In this document: in pieces, positions 10,673 to 17,920 of the stretch
How positions within the stretch are numbered: position 1 is the stretch's first letter
How the letters are laid out: every line of letters begins with the position of its first letter
NCBI GenBank assembly: GCA_947476485.1
Contig: CANJQU010000007.1
Location: 1 to 64,000 of the forward strand
Direction: 5' to 3'
DNA: 64,000 nucleotides
From: Chitinophagaceae bacterium
Lineage (GTDB): Bacteria > Bacteroidota > Bacteroidia > Chitinophagales > Chitinophagaceae
Notes under the pieces: model-generated
The model's input: only the letters and a program-made list of their open reading frames with translations
What the model was told of the DNA's origin: nothing
Databases searched by the model: none
Program-made: the position numbers and the translations under genes

Positions 10673-11722
10673 ATGGAAAATCTGAATTACGAGAAAATAC
10701 TGGAATCCTCCCCTGATGCCGTCATAATTGCTGACGGGAATGGCGTGATCGTGAAGGTAAATATCCGTACCGAACATATCTTCGGATACAAACGCGATGA
10801 CCTCATCGGGAATAATGTGGCGCTTCTCGTGCCCGATGGGCTCAAGGATTGCCATGACCTACAGCCGCAACATCTCACATCGGAAGGCCACACTTCCCTT
10901 AAGGAGTCAAATGCAAAGCTTAATGGAAGAAAAAGCGATGGCACTTTATTTCCTGTAGAGATCAGCCTTAGCCCACTAAATAAGGAGGGGCTGATTTATG
11001 CTGCCATCCGCGATGTTTCGGAGCGCCACCTGCTGATCGACTATTTAATAAATCAGAACAAAACACTTGAAGACTTTGCTTACATTATGTCACATGACCT
11101 GCGTGGACCAGTGGGCAATCTCCTTTCCCTTCTTGATATCTATAAAGGCGAAGATACCCCTGAGGGCAAGGAAACAATGATAGAAATGTTTGAAACGACA
11201 GCGGTGAATCTTAAGGAAACACTGGATAATCTTTTAGATATTCTGCTCATTAAGAATGACACAAAAAAGGAAAGGCAAACCGTGTCTTTCGAAAAGGTCT
11301 TTTCAAAGATCAGGAATACTTTTGCGATCCAGATTGTATTGACAAAAGCCAGGATCACAGCAGATTTCCTCAAAGCTTCTGAAATCGAGTATCCGCCTAT
11401 TTACCTGGAGAGCATTATGCAAAACCTGTTTTCAAATGCTCTAAAATACAGTTCGCATGAGCGCACACCAACTGTCCATTTTGAAACAAATAAAATAGGC
11501 GGCAGAACAATACTCACGGTCTCGGATAATGGACTAGGGATCGATCTAGTTGCAAATGGCGCCAGGCTCTTTGGATTGCACAATACCTTTCACGACCACC
11601 CTGAGGCAAAAGGTGTTGGTTTATTTATTACAAAAGCACAGGTTGAATCAATGGGCGGCCAGATCACTGCAACCAGCGAAGTAGAACGCGGCACCACATT
11701 CACCGTAATATTCAATAAGTAA
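10673..11722 (+). CDS. PAS-domain sensor histidine kinase, complete
   Basis: The soluble protein has an N-terminal PAS domain (about residues 1-125, opening ILESSPDAVIIAD), a HisKA domain with H-box MSHDLRGPVGNL and a C-terminal HATPase_c domain. The N-box (QNLFSNALKYSS), the G1-type DNGLGID and the G2-type GVGLFITK are all visible, so it should autophosphorylate. No transmembrane segment is seen, so it is probably a cytoplasmic sensor. The start is placed at the ATG preceded by GAGGAG; a TTG 12 codons upstream is the alternative. No response regulator is adjacent; the nearest in the window is at 55.8 kb. Signal and partner are unknown. Confidence 0.88.
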   Translation: MENLNYEKILESSPDAVIIADGNGVIVKVNIRTEHIFGYKRDDLIGNNVALLVPDGLKDCHDLQPQHLTSEGHTSLKESNAKLNGRKSDGTLFPVEISLSPLNKEGLIYAAIRDVSERHLLIDYLINQNKTLEDFAYIMSHDLRGPVGNLLSLLDIYKGEDTPEGKETMIEMFETTAVNLKETLDNLLDILLIKNDTKKERQTVSFEKVFSKIRNTFAIQIVLTKARITADFLKASEIEYPPIYLESIMQNLFSNALKYSSHERTPTVHFETNKIGGRTILTVSDNGLGIDLVANGARLFGLHNTFHDHPEAKGVGLFITKAQVESMGGQITATSEVERGTTFTVIFNK

Positions 11723-11769
11723 ACCCGACCACGAAGCTCTTTTGTACCGAACATCTCGTTTTTCAAAAA

Positions 11770-11800
11770 TTTGCACCCAAACTAATTTCTTTTATCTTTA
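11770..11800 (+). promoter_or_regulatory. Bacteroidota-type promoter for the small lipoprotein
   Basis: TTTG at 11770-11773, a 19-base spacer, then TATCTTTA at 11793-11800. This is close to the Bacteroidota housekeeping pattern (TTTG at -33, TAnnTTTG at -7). It lies about 20 bases upstream of the lipoprotein start codon, giving a short leader. Confidence 0.6.
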
Positions 11801-11821
11801 CGCATAATAAGAAACCAGACG

Positions 11822-12271
11822 ATGAAAAAAAGTTTGACTTTTGTAGTGGCAGCACTGGTAATGATCTCAGCTTTTACAGGGTGCGAGAAAGGCGATACTA
11901 CCGGCACTTATTCCATGACCGCTAATATAGGCGGCACACCAGTTGCTTTCGACAACTCATTGGTCAATGTGGTTTCCAAGCCCATAACTGGTACTGTGTC
12001 CTATGTAATACAAGGTCTGAATAATCAGAAAAGCTACCCGTACATCTACATTTACATTCCCACTAATACGACCGGAACTTATTCAATAGGTGGCTATGGA
12101 TCGCCTGTTTATGCTATCTATGCCGTTGATACTTTGACCACTAAATACTCTAATTCAGGTAGCCTGGTTTTCGCTGCTGGTTTTCCTTTAGCAACCGGCG
12201 CTTATAGCTTCACCTGCACAGATGGCACTGTTATCTCTTCCGGATCTTTCTCTGCGAAGGGCTTGAACTAA
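11822..12271 (+). CDS. Small lipoprotein, unknown function
   Basis: 149 aa. A lysine-rich N-terminus, a hydrophobic stretch and a lipobox ending at Cys21 (SAFTGC) predict a lipoprotein signal. The mature part is rich in Thr, Ser, Gly and Tyr with alternating beta-strand-like patterns (for example YIYIYIPTNTTGTYSIGG) and resembles small all-beta lipoproteins common in Bacteroidota. No catalytic motif was seen. It has its own promoter and probably forms a single-gene unit, convergent with the methyltransferase downstream. Confidence 0.75.
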   Translation: MKKSLTFVVAALVMISAFTGCEKGDTTGTYSMTANIGGTPVAFDNSLVNVVSKPITGTVSYVIQGLNNQKSYPYIYIYIPTNTTGTYSIGGYGSPVYAIYAVDTLTTKYSNSGSLVFAAGFPLATGAYSFTCTDGTVISSGSFSAKGLN

Positions 12272-12366
12272 TACTGTAATTTTTCCTGTAATGGTCATTT
12301 CGATGCTATATCCTTGCAAAGAATGTAGCATTGAAAGCTCGTGTTGTTCTGCTTCCGGGTATTGTG

Positions 12367-13092
12367 CTACTTTTCAATTACCGCAATAATGTTCTGGGTA
12401 AATATGCCTTTGGGATTGCCCGTCTCTACCATCTTCCAGAATTTTATCTTCAGCACCATCAACTTCCATAATACAAACCGGACGCCTGAAACAAGACCGT
12501 ATGGTATAGGCCCTGTAGGGAAACAGGACGACCTTTTAAAACCGGTATTTAGGATCACCTGGTTAATAGAACTTTCGGTGTAGGCCATTTCATGCGTATA
12601 GTCGCCATAAAAAATACTGGTATAAAATATCCCTTGTCCGTTCGGCACCTGCATAATAAATCGCCCTCCATCGTTCAGGTTCTTATTTATCAGTGCCAGT
12701 ATCTCAAAAACCTCATCTCTCGTGAAATGTTCGATCACATCTTTAGCAACAATGACATCGTATTTGTTTTTATTTTCAGACAGGTAACCTATCAGGTCCG
12801 CACACTGCAGATTGTTAATACCCATGCTCTTTCCCTTTTCGATCTGTTCTTCAGAAAGATCAATACCACTGGCATTCTTATAACCCATCTGCTGCAGGCA
12901 ATACACAAAATTACCGTCACCGCAACCGATGTCTAATATCCGTTGTTCCTTATTTTCGGGTATGTGTCGCGCATAATAATGCTTAAGGGCCGGGAAGTAA
13001 GCTTTGATACGGGCGATAGAGTTTTCGCCATACAGGTTCTTATTATGGTTGCTGATATAGTTATCGTAAATGGTCTTTTTGTATTTATCCAT
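12367..13092 (-). CDS. Class I SAM-dependent methyltransferase
   Basis: 241 aa with the canonical motif I (ILDIGCGDGNF), an acidic motif II end (GIDLSEEQI), motif post-I around YDVIVAKDVIEHF and a later GGRFIMQVPNG strand. This pattern is typical of class I methyltransferases acting on sugars, lipids or small molecules. It is the last gene of a minus-strand group: polymerase, then glycosyltransferase, then this gene (3-base gap). Modification of a surface glycan or its lipid carrier is therefore likely. The substrate cannot be read from sequence. Confidence 0.85.
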   Translation of the reverse strand: MDKYKKTIYDNYISNHNKNLYGENSIARIKAYFPALKHYYARHIPENKEQRILDIGCGDGNFVYCLQQMGYKNASGIDLSEEQIEKGKSMGINNLQCADLIGYLSENKNKYDVIVAKDVIEHFTRDEVFEILALINKNLNDGGRFIMQVPNGQGIFYTSIFYGDYTHEMAYTESSINQVILNTGFKRSSCFPTGPIPYGLVSGVRFVLWKLMVLKIKFWKMVETGNPKGIFTQNIIAVIEK

Positions 13093-13095
13093 AGA

Positions 13096-14127
13096 TCATA
13101 ATAGTTTGAACCGATCAATAATAACCTTCGCACGTGCATCCAGCGAATGATCCGCCAGTGCTCGCTTATGCCCCGCAATCCGTATCTGCTCCCGTCCTGT
13201 ATCATCTTTCAAATAGTTCTTTACTTTCGCCACCAGTTCCTCCGGCCCGTCAAAAAAAGCAGCCTCCTCATTTTCCTTGTAGTAAAGCACCGACTCTTCA
13301 TTGCGCTCATGCAACATAAAGCCTGAAGCTGCAGGGATATGGAAAGTGCGCGAGGTAATGAGGTCTCCGGACGAGGCGCCAACTACCTGCTCCGATAAAA
13401 TTCCCAGGTTAATCGTGGAACACTGAATAGCGAGGGCATAAAGATCCCCTACAACCGGCCGGCCCTGGATTGAACTTTTCAGTATAGGGTCTGCCTTACT
13501 CCATTGATCGCCCCATATCTTCAGATTAATACCGGGTATCTGGTCCTTTAAGTATGCCAGCCACTTTCCTTTTTTTGCAGACCACGTGCCAACAAATGAA
13601 ACATCACATCCAAAGATGGCATGCTCCTCACTGCTAAACTTGAGTTTCCTATGTATGTCCGGGTCAAAGCCATGAGGAATAAAGTGAGCGTTCTTTACAC
13701 CATATTTTGCCTCCAGATCTCTAATGCCAAAGGTTTTTGTAGTGAAGACCAGATCATACATGGGTATTGCCCTTGGGATATTTGCACCATGCGCACTCAT
13801 GCTTACATCCGGATAAAAAAGCACCAGTTTGCATTGATGCGTGCGGGCAAATGAAAGTGTATCTGTAGTAACAAACACCCCTTTATACACAAACAGGATA
13901 TCCGGCCTGAATATCTCGACCTGCTTTTTTATCGCCCTGTTGAACTCATCTTCCTGGAGCGGACGAATGAGGCGCTCCAGTATCTTGGTTGACTTTTTGC
14001 GGGTCTGCAAGCTAACAAAGTAAAACTCATCTACCACCTCAATAAGGCATCCCTCCCGACTTAAAGCGCGAAACAGGCCGCCGGCATTACTTCCCCTCCA
14101 GAGAGGGCCGATGCTGAGTATTCGCAT
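13096..14127 (-). CDS. CgeB/DUF3880-like glycosyltransferase
   Basis: 343 aa with a GT-B-like layout. The N-terminal half opens MRILSIGPLWRGSNAGGL and contains the segment RPDILFVYKGVF. The C-terminal half has CDVSFVGTWS and a donor-site region (TSRTFHIPAASGFML), as in CgeB-type glycosyltransferases. The ATG at 14127 is chosen because the longer form starts with TTG. Its 5' end overlaps the 3' end of the polymerase gene by about 40 bases, indicating translational coupling. It likely adds a sugar to a polysaccharide unit; donor and acceptor are unknown. Confidence 0.8.
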   Translation of the reverse strand: MRILSIGPLWRGSNAGGLFRALSREGCLIEVVDEFYFVSLQTRKKSTKILERLIRPLQEDEFNRAIKKQVEIFRPDILFVYKGVFVTTDTLSFARTHQCKLVLFYPDVSMSAHGANIPRAIPMYDLVFTTKTFGIRDLEAKYGVKNAHFIPHGFDPDIHRKLKFSSEEHAIFGCDVSFVGTWSAKKGKWLAYLKDQIPGINLKIWGDQWSKADPILKSSIQGRPVVGDLYALAIQCSTINLGILSEQVVGASSGDLITSRTFHIPAASGFMLHERNEESVLYYKENEEAAFFDGPEELVAKVKNYLKDDTGREQIRIAGHKRALADHSLDARAKVIIDRFKLL

Positions 14128-15472
14128 AGTTATCCGCAAATTTTTTCATCATTAAAAATACTAAGTAGGTGGAAAGCAGTGTAACCGCCACCTGGAGGTC
14201 AGACCCCATGGTACCGATGGCGCACTGCAAAAGATAGCCACCCCAAAGCGTTCCGGTAAGATTGTATTGTGATTCATTGAACCGGGATGCATTCCATATA
14301 AGAGCGAGGAACGCACCAAAAAGCAAGCAGCCGATCACCACACCAGCATAACCGAAATCAAGATATAGTTCCCCCGGGATGGACATGTTCACGTTGTTAT
14401 TAGCGCGCCCATTCTCCCCGATTGTGGCTACCCCTATCTCCACCGCAAACCAGGCGCCGAGCTGAATCGTGGGTTTATCCTTCCATAAGATCCTGGGCAC
14501 AAGGGCCGCAATGAGCGGCAATGACGCAGTACCGTTATAAAATCCTTGCTCTTTTGTAAGACGTATAACGTTTGTCATCTGCGCCACGCAGGAGCTTCTT
14601 TCCAATGCAGATCCGCTGACGGCCTCATCATCCTCATACTTTATGCCGGAAGTACTGGGGTCTGCAACCGGTGTGGTAAATGCCGAGATAAAGTGCGCCC
14701 TGTTTCCCCCGAGGGTCTGAAAAAACGAGATAAATATGCCGAAGATCACCAGAACCGGAATAATGCGGAAGGTGAACAGAAACTTAAGTTCGCCCTTGCC
14801 GATAAAGTACCCAAGGAACAAAGTGGCGGATGGCAGAATAAGATCCACACGAATGTATGAGTTGAGCAGCGCCAGAACCGTATTTATGACCGTAAGCGTG
14901 ATGGCATAATACCCATACAACCTGCTATCTTCTGTAACCCAAAGCCTGCCGTAAAACAGGATACCCACGATACCAAACAACAGTAATATCTTTTCAAACC
15001 CTCCGGCGATAAAGCTCAGGTTGATACCGTGCCCGGTAAGGTTCAGGATCATCATGGTAATGATGAAATAGAATATGTTATCCAGGCCCTTTTTGTCGCT
15101 TACTATCACGTCAATCGGCGGCAGGCTTCGCTTCTTGAACATCTCGTAGCCAATAAAGATAAACGCATTACCAAGCGCCCATAATAACGTTGCGTCGTCT
15201 ATATAGCGTTCGTCGATGTAGTTGTAGATGTGTAGCACATCTTCACCCGTACCGAATTCTTTTACTTTCTGAATGAAAAGCAGGTTGGCGAAGGTGATGA
15301 TTATTACACCTACGTTATATATGAGTATAAGGGTAACAGAATTTTTAAGATTTTTGAGGTCAACGATAACACTGGTGAGACAGTGAAATATCAGCAACCC
15401 GCAAATCATCTCGGCCTGGAAAAATTGCGAAAAAACAAGATAAAGTATTAAAAAGGAAATATGCCTTGCCAC
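14087..15472 (-). CDS. O-antigen/oligosaccharide repeat-unit polymerase-like membrane protein
   Basis: 461 aa, very hydrophobic, with roughly ten to eleven membrane-spanning segments. A large polar loop (about residues 270-350, containing ERSSCVAQMTNVIRL and VPRILWKDKPT) sits before the last helices. This is the layout of Wzy-type polymerases, which join repeat units in the periplasm. The start is a GTG; no better ATG is nearby. It heads a three-gene minus-strand unit with a glycosyltransferase and a methyltransferase. Flippase and initiating transferase are absent, so this is a satellite fragment of a polysaccharide pathway. Confidence 0.75.
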   Translation of the reverse strand: MARHISFLILYLVFSQFFQAEMICGLLIFHCLTSVIVDLKNLKNSVTLILIYNVGVIIITFANLLFIQKVKEFGTGEDVLHIYNYIDERYIDDATLLWALGNAFIFIGYEMFKKRSLPPIDVIVSDKKGLDNIFYFIITMMILNLTGHGINLSFIAGGFEKILLLFGIVGILFYGRLWVTEDSRLYGYYAITLTVINTVLALLNSYIRVDLILPSATLFLGYFIGKGELKFLFTFRIIPVLVIFGIFISFFQTLGGNRAHFISAFTTPVADPSTSGIKYEDDEAVSGSALERSSCVAQMTNVIRLTKEQGFYNGTASLPLIAALVPRILWKDKPTIQLGAWFAVEIGVATIGENGRANNNVNMSIPGELYLDFGYAGVVIGCLLFGAFLALIWNASRFNESQYNLTGTLWGGYLLQCAIGTMGSDLQVAVTLLSTYLVFLMMKKFADNYANTQHRPSLEGK

Positions 15473-15618
15473 TAATAGCTATTTGATTTTGCGGACGGCA
15501 ATTTTATCCGTATCGCCGCCAAAAACATAAAATTAGTCCTTTTAAAGTTAATACCAATACACGAGGCACACTAGCCAATATTCTATCATCTATTTTGTGG
15601 TAAAAGCATTACCTCAGC

Positions 15619-16464
15619 TTAATCGAACATATTCCATTTTGGCTTTGACGGCCGAGGCACCGAGGGCTCACTGGGCATTGACGGCCCAGAGGGGGCTGAT
15701 GGCGCTGATGGAGCCGAGGGCGCCGACGGAGCCGAGGGCATTGACGGTGCAGAAGGCGCGGAGGGCGCTGACGGCATAGAGGGCGCTGAAGGAGCCGACG
15801 GGGCAGACGGCATAGAAGGGGCCGATGGAGCCGAAGGCATAGAAGGCGCTGAGGGGGCAGACGGAGCTGACGGAGCTGATGGCATACCGGGCCGGGAAGG
15901 CATTGACGGCCCGGACGGTGTGCTTATATCGTTTGTGATCTGCGATGGCGGCGGCGTCTGTACGTTGCCTGAGACAAAATCCTGGATCCGGATCTTTTGC
16001 GAGTGTAAAATGCCATTTTGCAACCAGCATTTTACCGCAAAATTCTTGTCCTCGTCCTCCATTACAAAATACTCTATAGGGCCGAAAAACTCCCTAAGCT
16101 GCCCCATGTCGCAGGAGGGAAGGAATATCCTTAACACCCTGGGATCGTAGAAGCGGAAATATAGCTGCTGGTGATCCTCTGTACCTACAATCAGAAACTT
16201 CCGGAAATGTTTGTGCAGCTCATCGAGCGGATATGAAGATTTAATGAGTACTCCCCAGGAATCGCCCCACCCTTTGGCCATGTACCAGTTGATGAAGTCC
16301 GTTCTATGCTGGAACAGGAAAATATAGGGCGCTACCACAGCCAGGGACTCTTCGCTACGCCCCCTATATAGGGAGTCGTGTGTAGGGTTCATCTCCTTGG
16401 CCTCATCGATAGTATTTCCCATGCGGGCCGCATCAAGAAGAATATATGTGATCTGGCTGAGCAT
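15619..16464 (-). CDS. DUF4123 T6SS adaptor with a Pro-Ser-Ala/Met tail
   Basis: 281 aa. Residues 1-140 match the DUF4123 pattern known from T6SS adaptor/chaperones that load cargo onto VgrG: TYILLDAAR near the start, LAVVAPYIFLF, GWGDSWGVLIKS, FRFYDPRVLR and FFGPIEYFVMEDE. Residues from about 185 to the end are almost entirely SAP/SMP tripeptides ending in PKPKWNMFD-like residues. Such a tail is not part of the family as I know it and may act as a flexible linker or docking arm. It lies at the far end of the T6SS effector region on the same strand, separated from the nearest cassette by 695 bases, and may serve one of the cargos there. A dedicated partner cannot be named. Confidence 0.85.
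   Translation of the reverse strand: MLSQITYILLDAARMGNTIDEAKEMNPTHDSLYRGRSEESLAVVAPYIFLFQHRTDFINWYMAKGWGDSWGVLIKSSYPLDELHKHFRKFLIVGTEDHQQLYFRFYDPRVLRIFLPSCDMGQLREFFGPIEYFVMEDEDKNFAVKCWLQNGILHSQKIRIQDFVSGNVQTPPPSQITNDISTPSGPSMPSRPGMPSAPSAPSAPSAPSMPSAPSAPSMPSAPSAPSAPSMPSAPSAPSAPSMPSAPSAPSAPSAPSAPSGPSMPSEPSVPRPSKPKWNMFD
15650..15915 (-). repeat. Tandem 9-bp repeats encoding the (S-A-P)/(S-M-P) tail
   Basis: About 28 consecutive Ser-(Ala/Met/Gly)-Pro triplets make up the last third of the DUF4123 protein. At DNA level the unit is nine bases with third-position variation, so the array is old enough to have diverged or is kept by selection on the protein. Read on the plus strand in the matching frame, the same DNA gives uninterrupted Gly-X-Y triplets (GAD, GAE, GID). 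Confidence 0.9.
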
Positions 16465-17158
16465 GTAATAATGTAGCTATTCGAAAATCCCGACTAAAAA
16501 TAATACAAGAAAATTAAAAAAATAAAATAATGTTAGAAAGAATAGTGTTGAAATATCATTTTTAATAACCGCTGTGCATTTATTACAAATCCCCAAATAT
16601 AGGGATACCTATTTTTTGATTTTTCATTTTTAAAATGCACTTTGATTGAGCCCTCCAGTTTCCCGATGAATTGATACCTTCCTTTCCGCTGTTAACTGTC
16701 ATTCTGGACGGTAAAAATTCAAATCTGTCAGCCCTATCTCTGCTAACCATCAGTCCCAATCAGAAATTAATTCAATTTCGTTGTGTATGCTTCTAAAAAT
16801 TGCTCACTAGCCGTTAAAAAAACACCTTTGCACACATTTCTATTGATAATCAATCACCTAACTAAAAATAATTGCTCATTTCCTGCTCACAATTGCTCAA
16901 AAGTTGCTCATTTGTTGCTCTCTGCCTCGTTAGATGATCCTGCTTATCGGTTTACTGGAATTTCGGCAAGCGATAATCAGGAACTTGCATTCAGAAGTTA
17001 TCTAAAGCCACAAAACGAATGCCAGACAAACCGGTGGCAGTAAAAATGTGGATATCTTGCTTCCTTTTAATTGCAACCGGGCCACACATCACTGAATTAC
17101 GATCCAGAAAAACACTTATCAATTTTTAAAATCTGCTCACTGCCAAGATACCGCATCG
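16465..17158. other. 695-bp AT-rich intergenic region with a phased TTGCTCA array
   Basis: No convincing gene is present. An 86-codon open frame at 16783-17043 on the plus strand has no recognisable start context and a low-complexity composition. The stretch just upstream of the DUF4123 gene (16485-16640) is extremely AT-rich and could hold its promoter. The only structured element seen is the short-repeat cluster at 16872-16921, plus single copies at 16800 and 17133. Confidence 0.6.
16872..16921. repeat. Five helically phased TTGCTCA direct repeats
   Basis: Copies start at 16872 (TTGCTCA), 16883 (CTGCTCA), 16893 (TTGCTCA), 16904 (TTGCTCA) and 16915 (TTGCTCT). Spacings of 11, 10, 11 and 11 bases place all copies on one face of the helix. 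Further copies lie at 16800-16806 and 17133-17139. This layout suits cooperative binding of a regulator or a recombinase arm-binding domain. Neither protein is encoded in the window. Confidence 0.6.
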
Positions 17159-17920
17159 CTATCTGATAATTTTGTACTGACCTTTATGACAAGCAATATA
17201 AACAGGAACAAAGTTTACAGATTCTTCTTCATCGGGTTTTGAATAAAAGAGGTCCTCTCCATTAGTCAGGGCCACATACCAAATTTTTTTGTCATTGAAA
17301 GGAGTATAGGTCACCATTTCATCAACCGGTATATAATCATCGGGTAAGTGACCGATAATGTTATCCCGGAAAAAGATCATGGCATTATCCCTATACTCAG
17401 CAGGGTCGTTATAATATGCAATTGCATATTGCTCCAGCTTATAATCAAATTCCTTTTTAAAGTAGTAAAAATCACCCTTCCTGACCTCCTTTACAAGCTG
17501 ACTTACATATTCTTTCAATTTGGCAGTGTCCTCAATTTTTGAAATCCCTTCAAAGAAGCTACTAAAGTCAATCTTACTGTTGTTCGTGAATTCGTAAGCG
17601 AACTCACCAAAACTATTTACATCCACTTCCTGCAACTTCTCGCCGTTTTCGGGACCGGAAATACTGCCATACTCATATATCTTCAAAGCGATCTTGCAAA
17701 CAGGCTTTACATTAATTTTCGGAGTGCCATTTATTACCGGAGCAATTGTAACCTGTACCTTGTTGATCCCTTTTACCAAACCGATATTCATTGGTGAAGC
17801 GAAGTAACATGCGTGCTCTGCATTTAGTTTATAAAATGGAAATCCATTTATTGCACCAAAGACATTGCAGTTCTCTGCTGTTACTTCAAAATAGTAAACA
17901 GGTTTATTATAACTAGGCAT
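17159..17920 (-). CDS. Unknown protein, last gene of PAAR cassette A (possible immunity or partner protein)
   Basis: 253 aa from the ATG at 17920, whose coding region overlaps the end of the upstream 616-aa gene by 8 bases; a longer start at 17947 is less likely. There is no signal peptide or membrane segment. The N-terminal half is beta-rich (YYFEVTAENCNVFGAINGFPFY) and the C-terminal half is acidic and mixed alpha/beta, ending with VPVYIACHKGQYKIIR. I do not recognise the family. Tight coupling to the cargo-like gene upstream fits an immunity protein, a chaperone or a second cargo; the sequence does not decide. Confidence 0.7.
   Translation of the reverse strand: MPSYNKPVYYFEVTAENCNVFGAINGFPFYKLNAEHACYFASPMNIGLVKGINKVQVTIAPVINGTPKINVKPVCKIALKIYEYGSISGPENGEKLQEVDVNSFGEFAYEFTNNSKIDFSSFFEGISKIEDTAKLKEYVSQLVKEVRKGDFYYFKKEFDYKLEQYAIAYYNDPAEYRDNAMIFFRDNIIGHLPDDYIPVDEMVTYTPFNDKKIWYVALTNGEDLFYSKPDEEESVNFVPVYIACHKGQYKIIR

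Noticed and set aside
16872-16921. CRISPR array
   Set aside because: Repeats are 7 bases with 3-4 base gaps. There are no long repeats, spacers or cas genes in the window.
16783-17043. 86-codon plus-strand frame in the DUF4123-cassette A gap
   Set aside because: It runs through the TTGCTCA repeats, has no ribosome-site or promoter context and no recognisable protein pattern.
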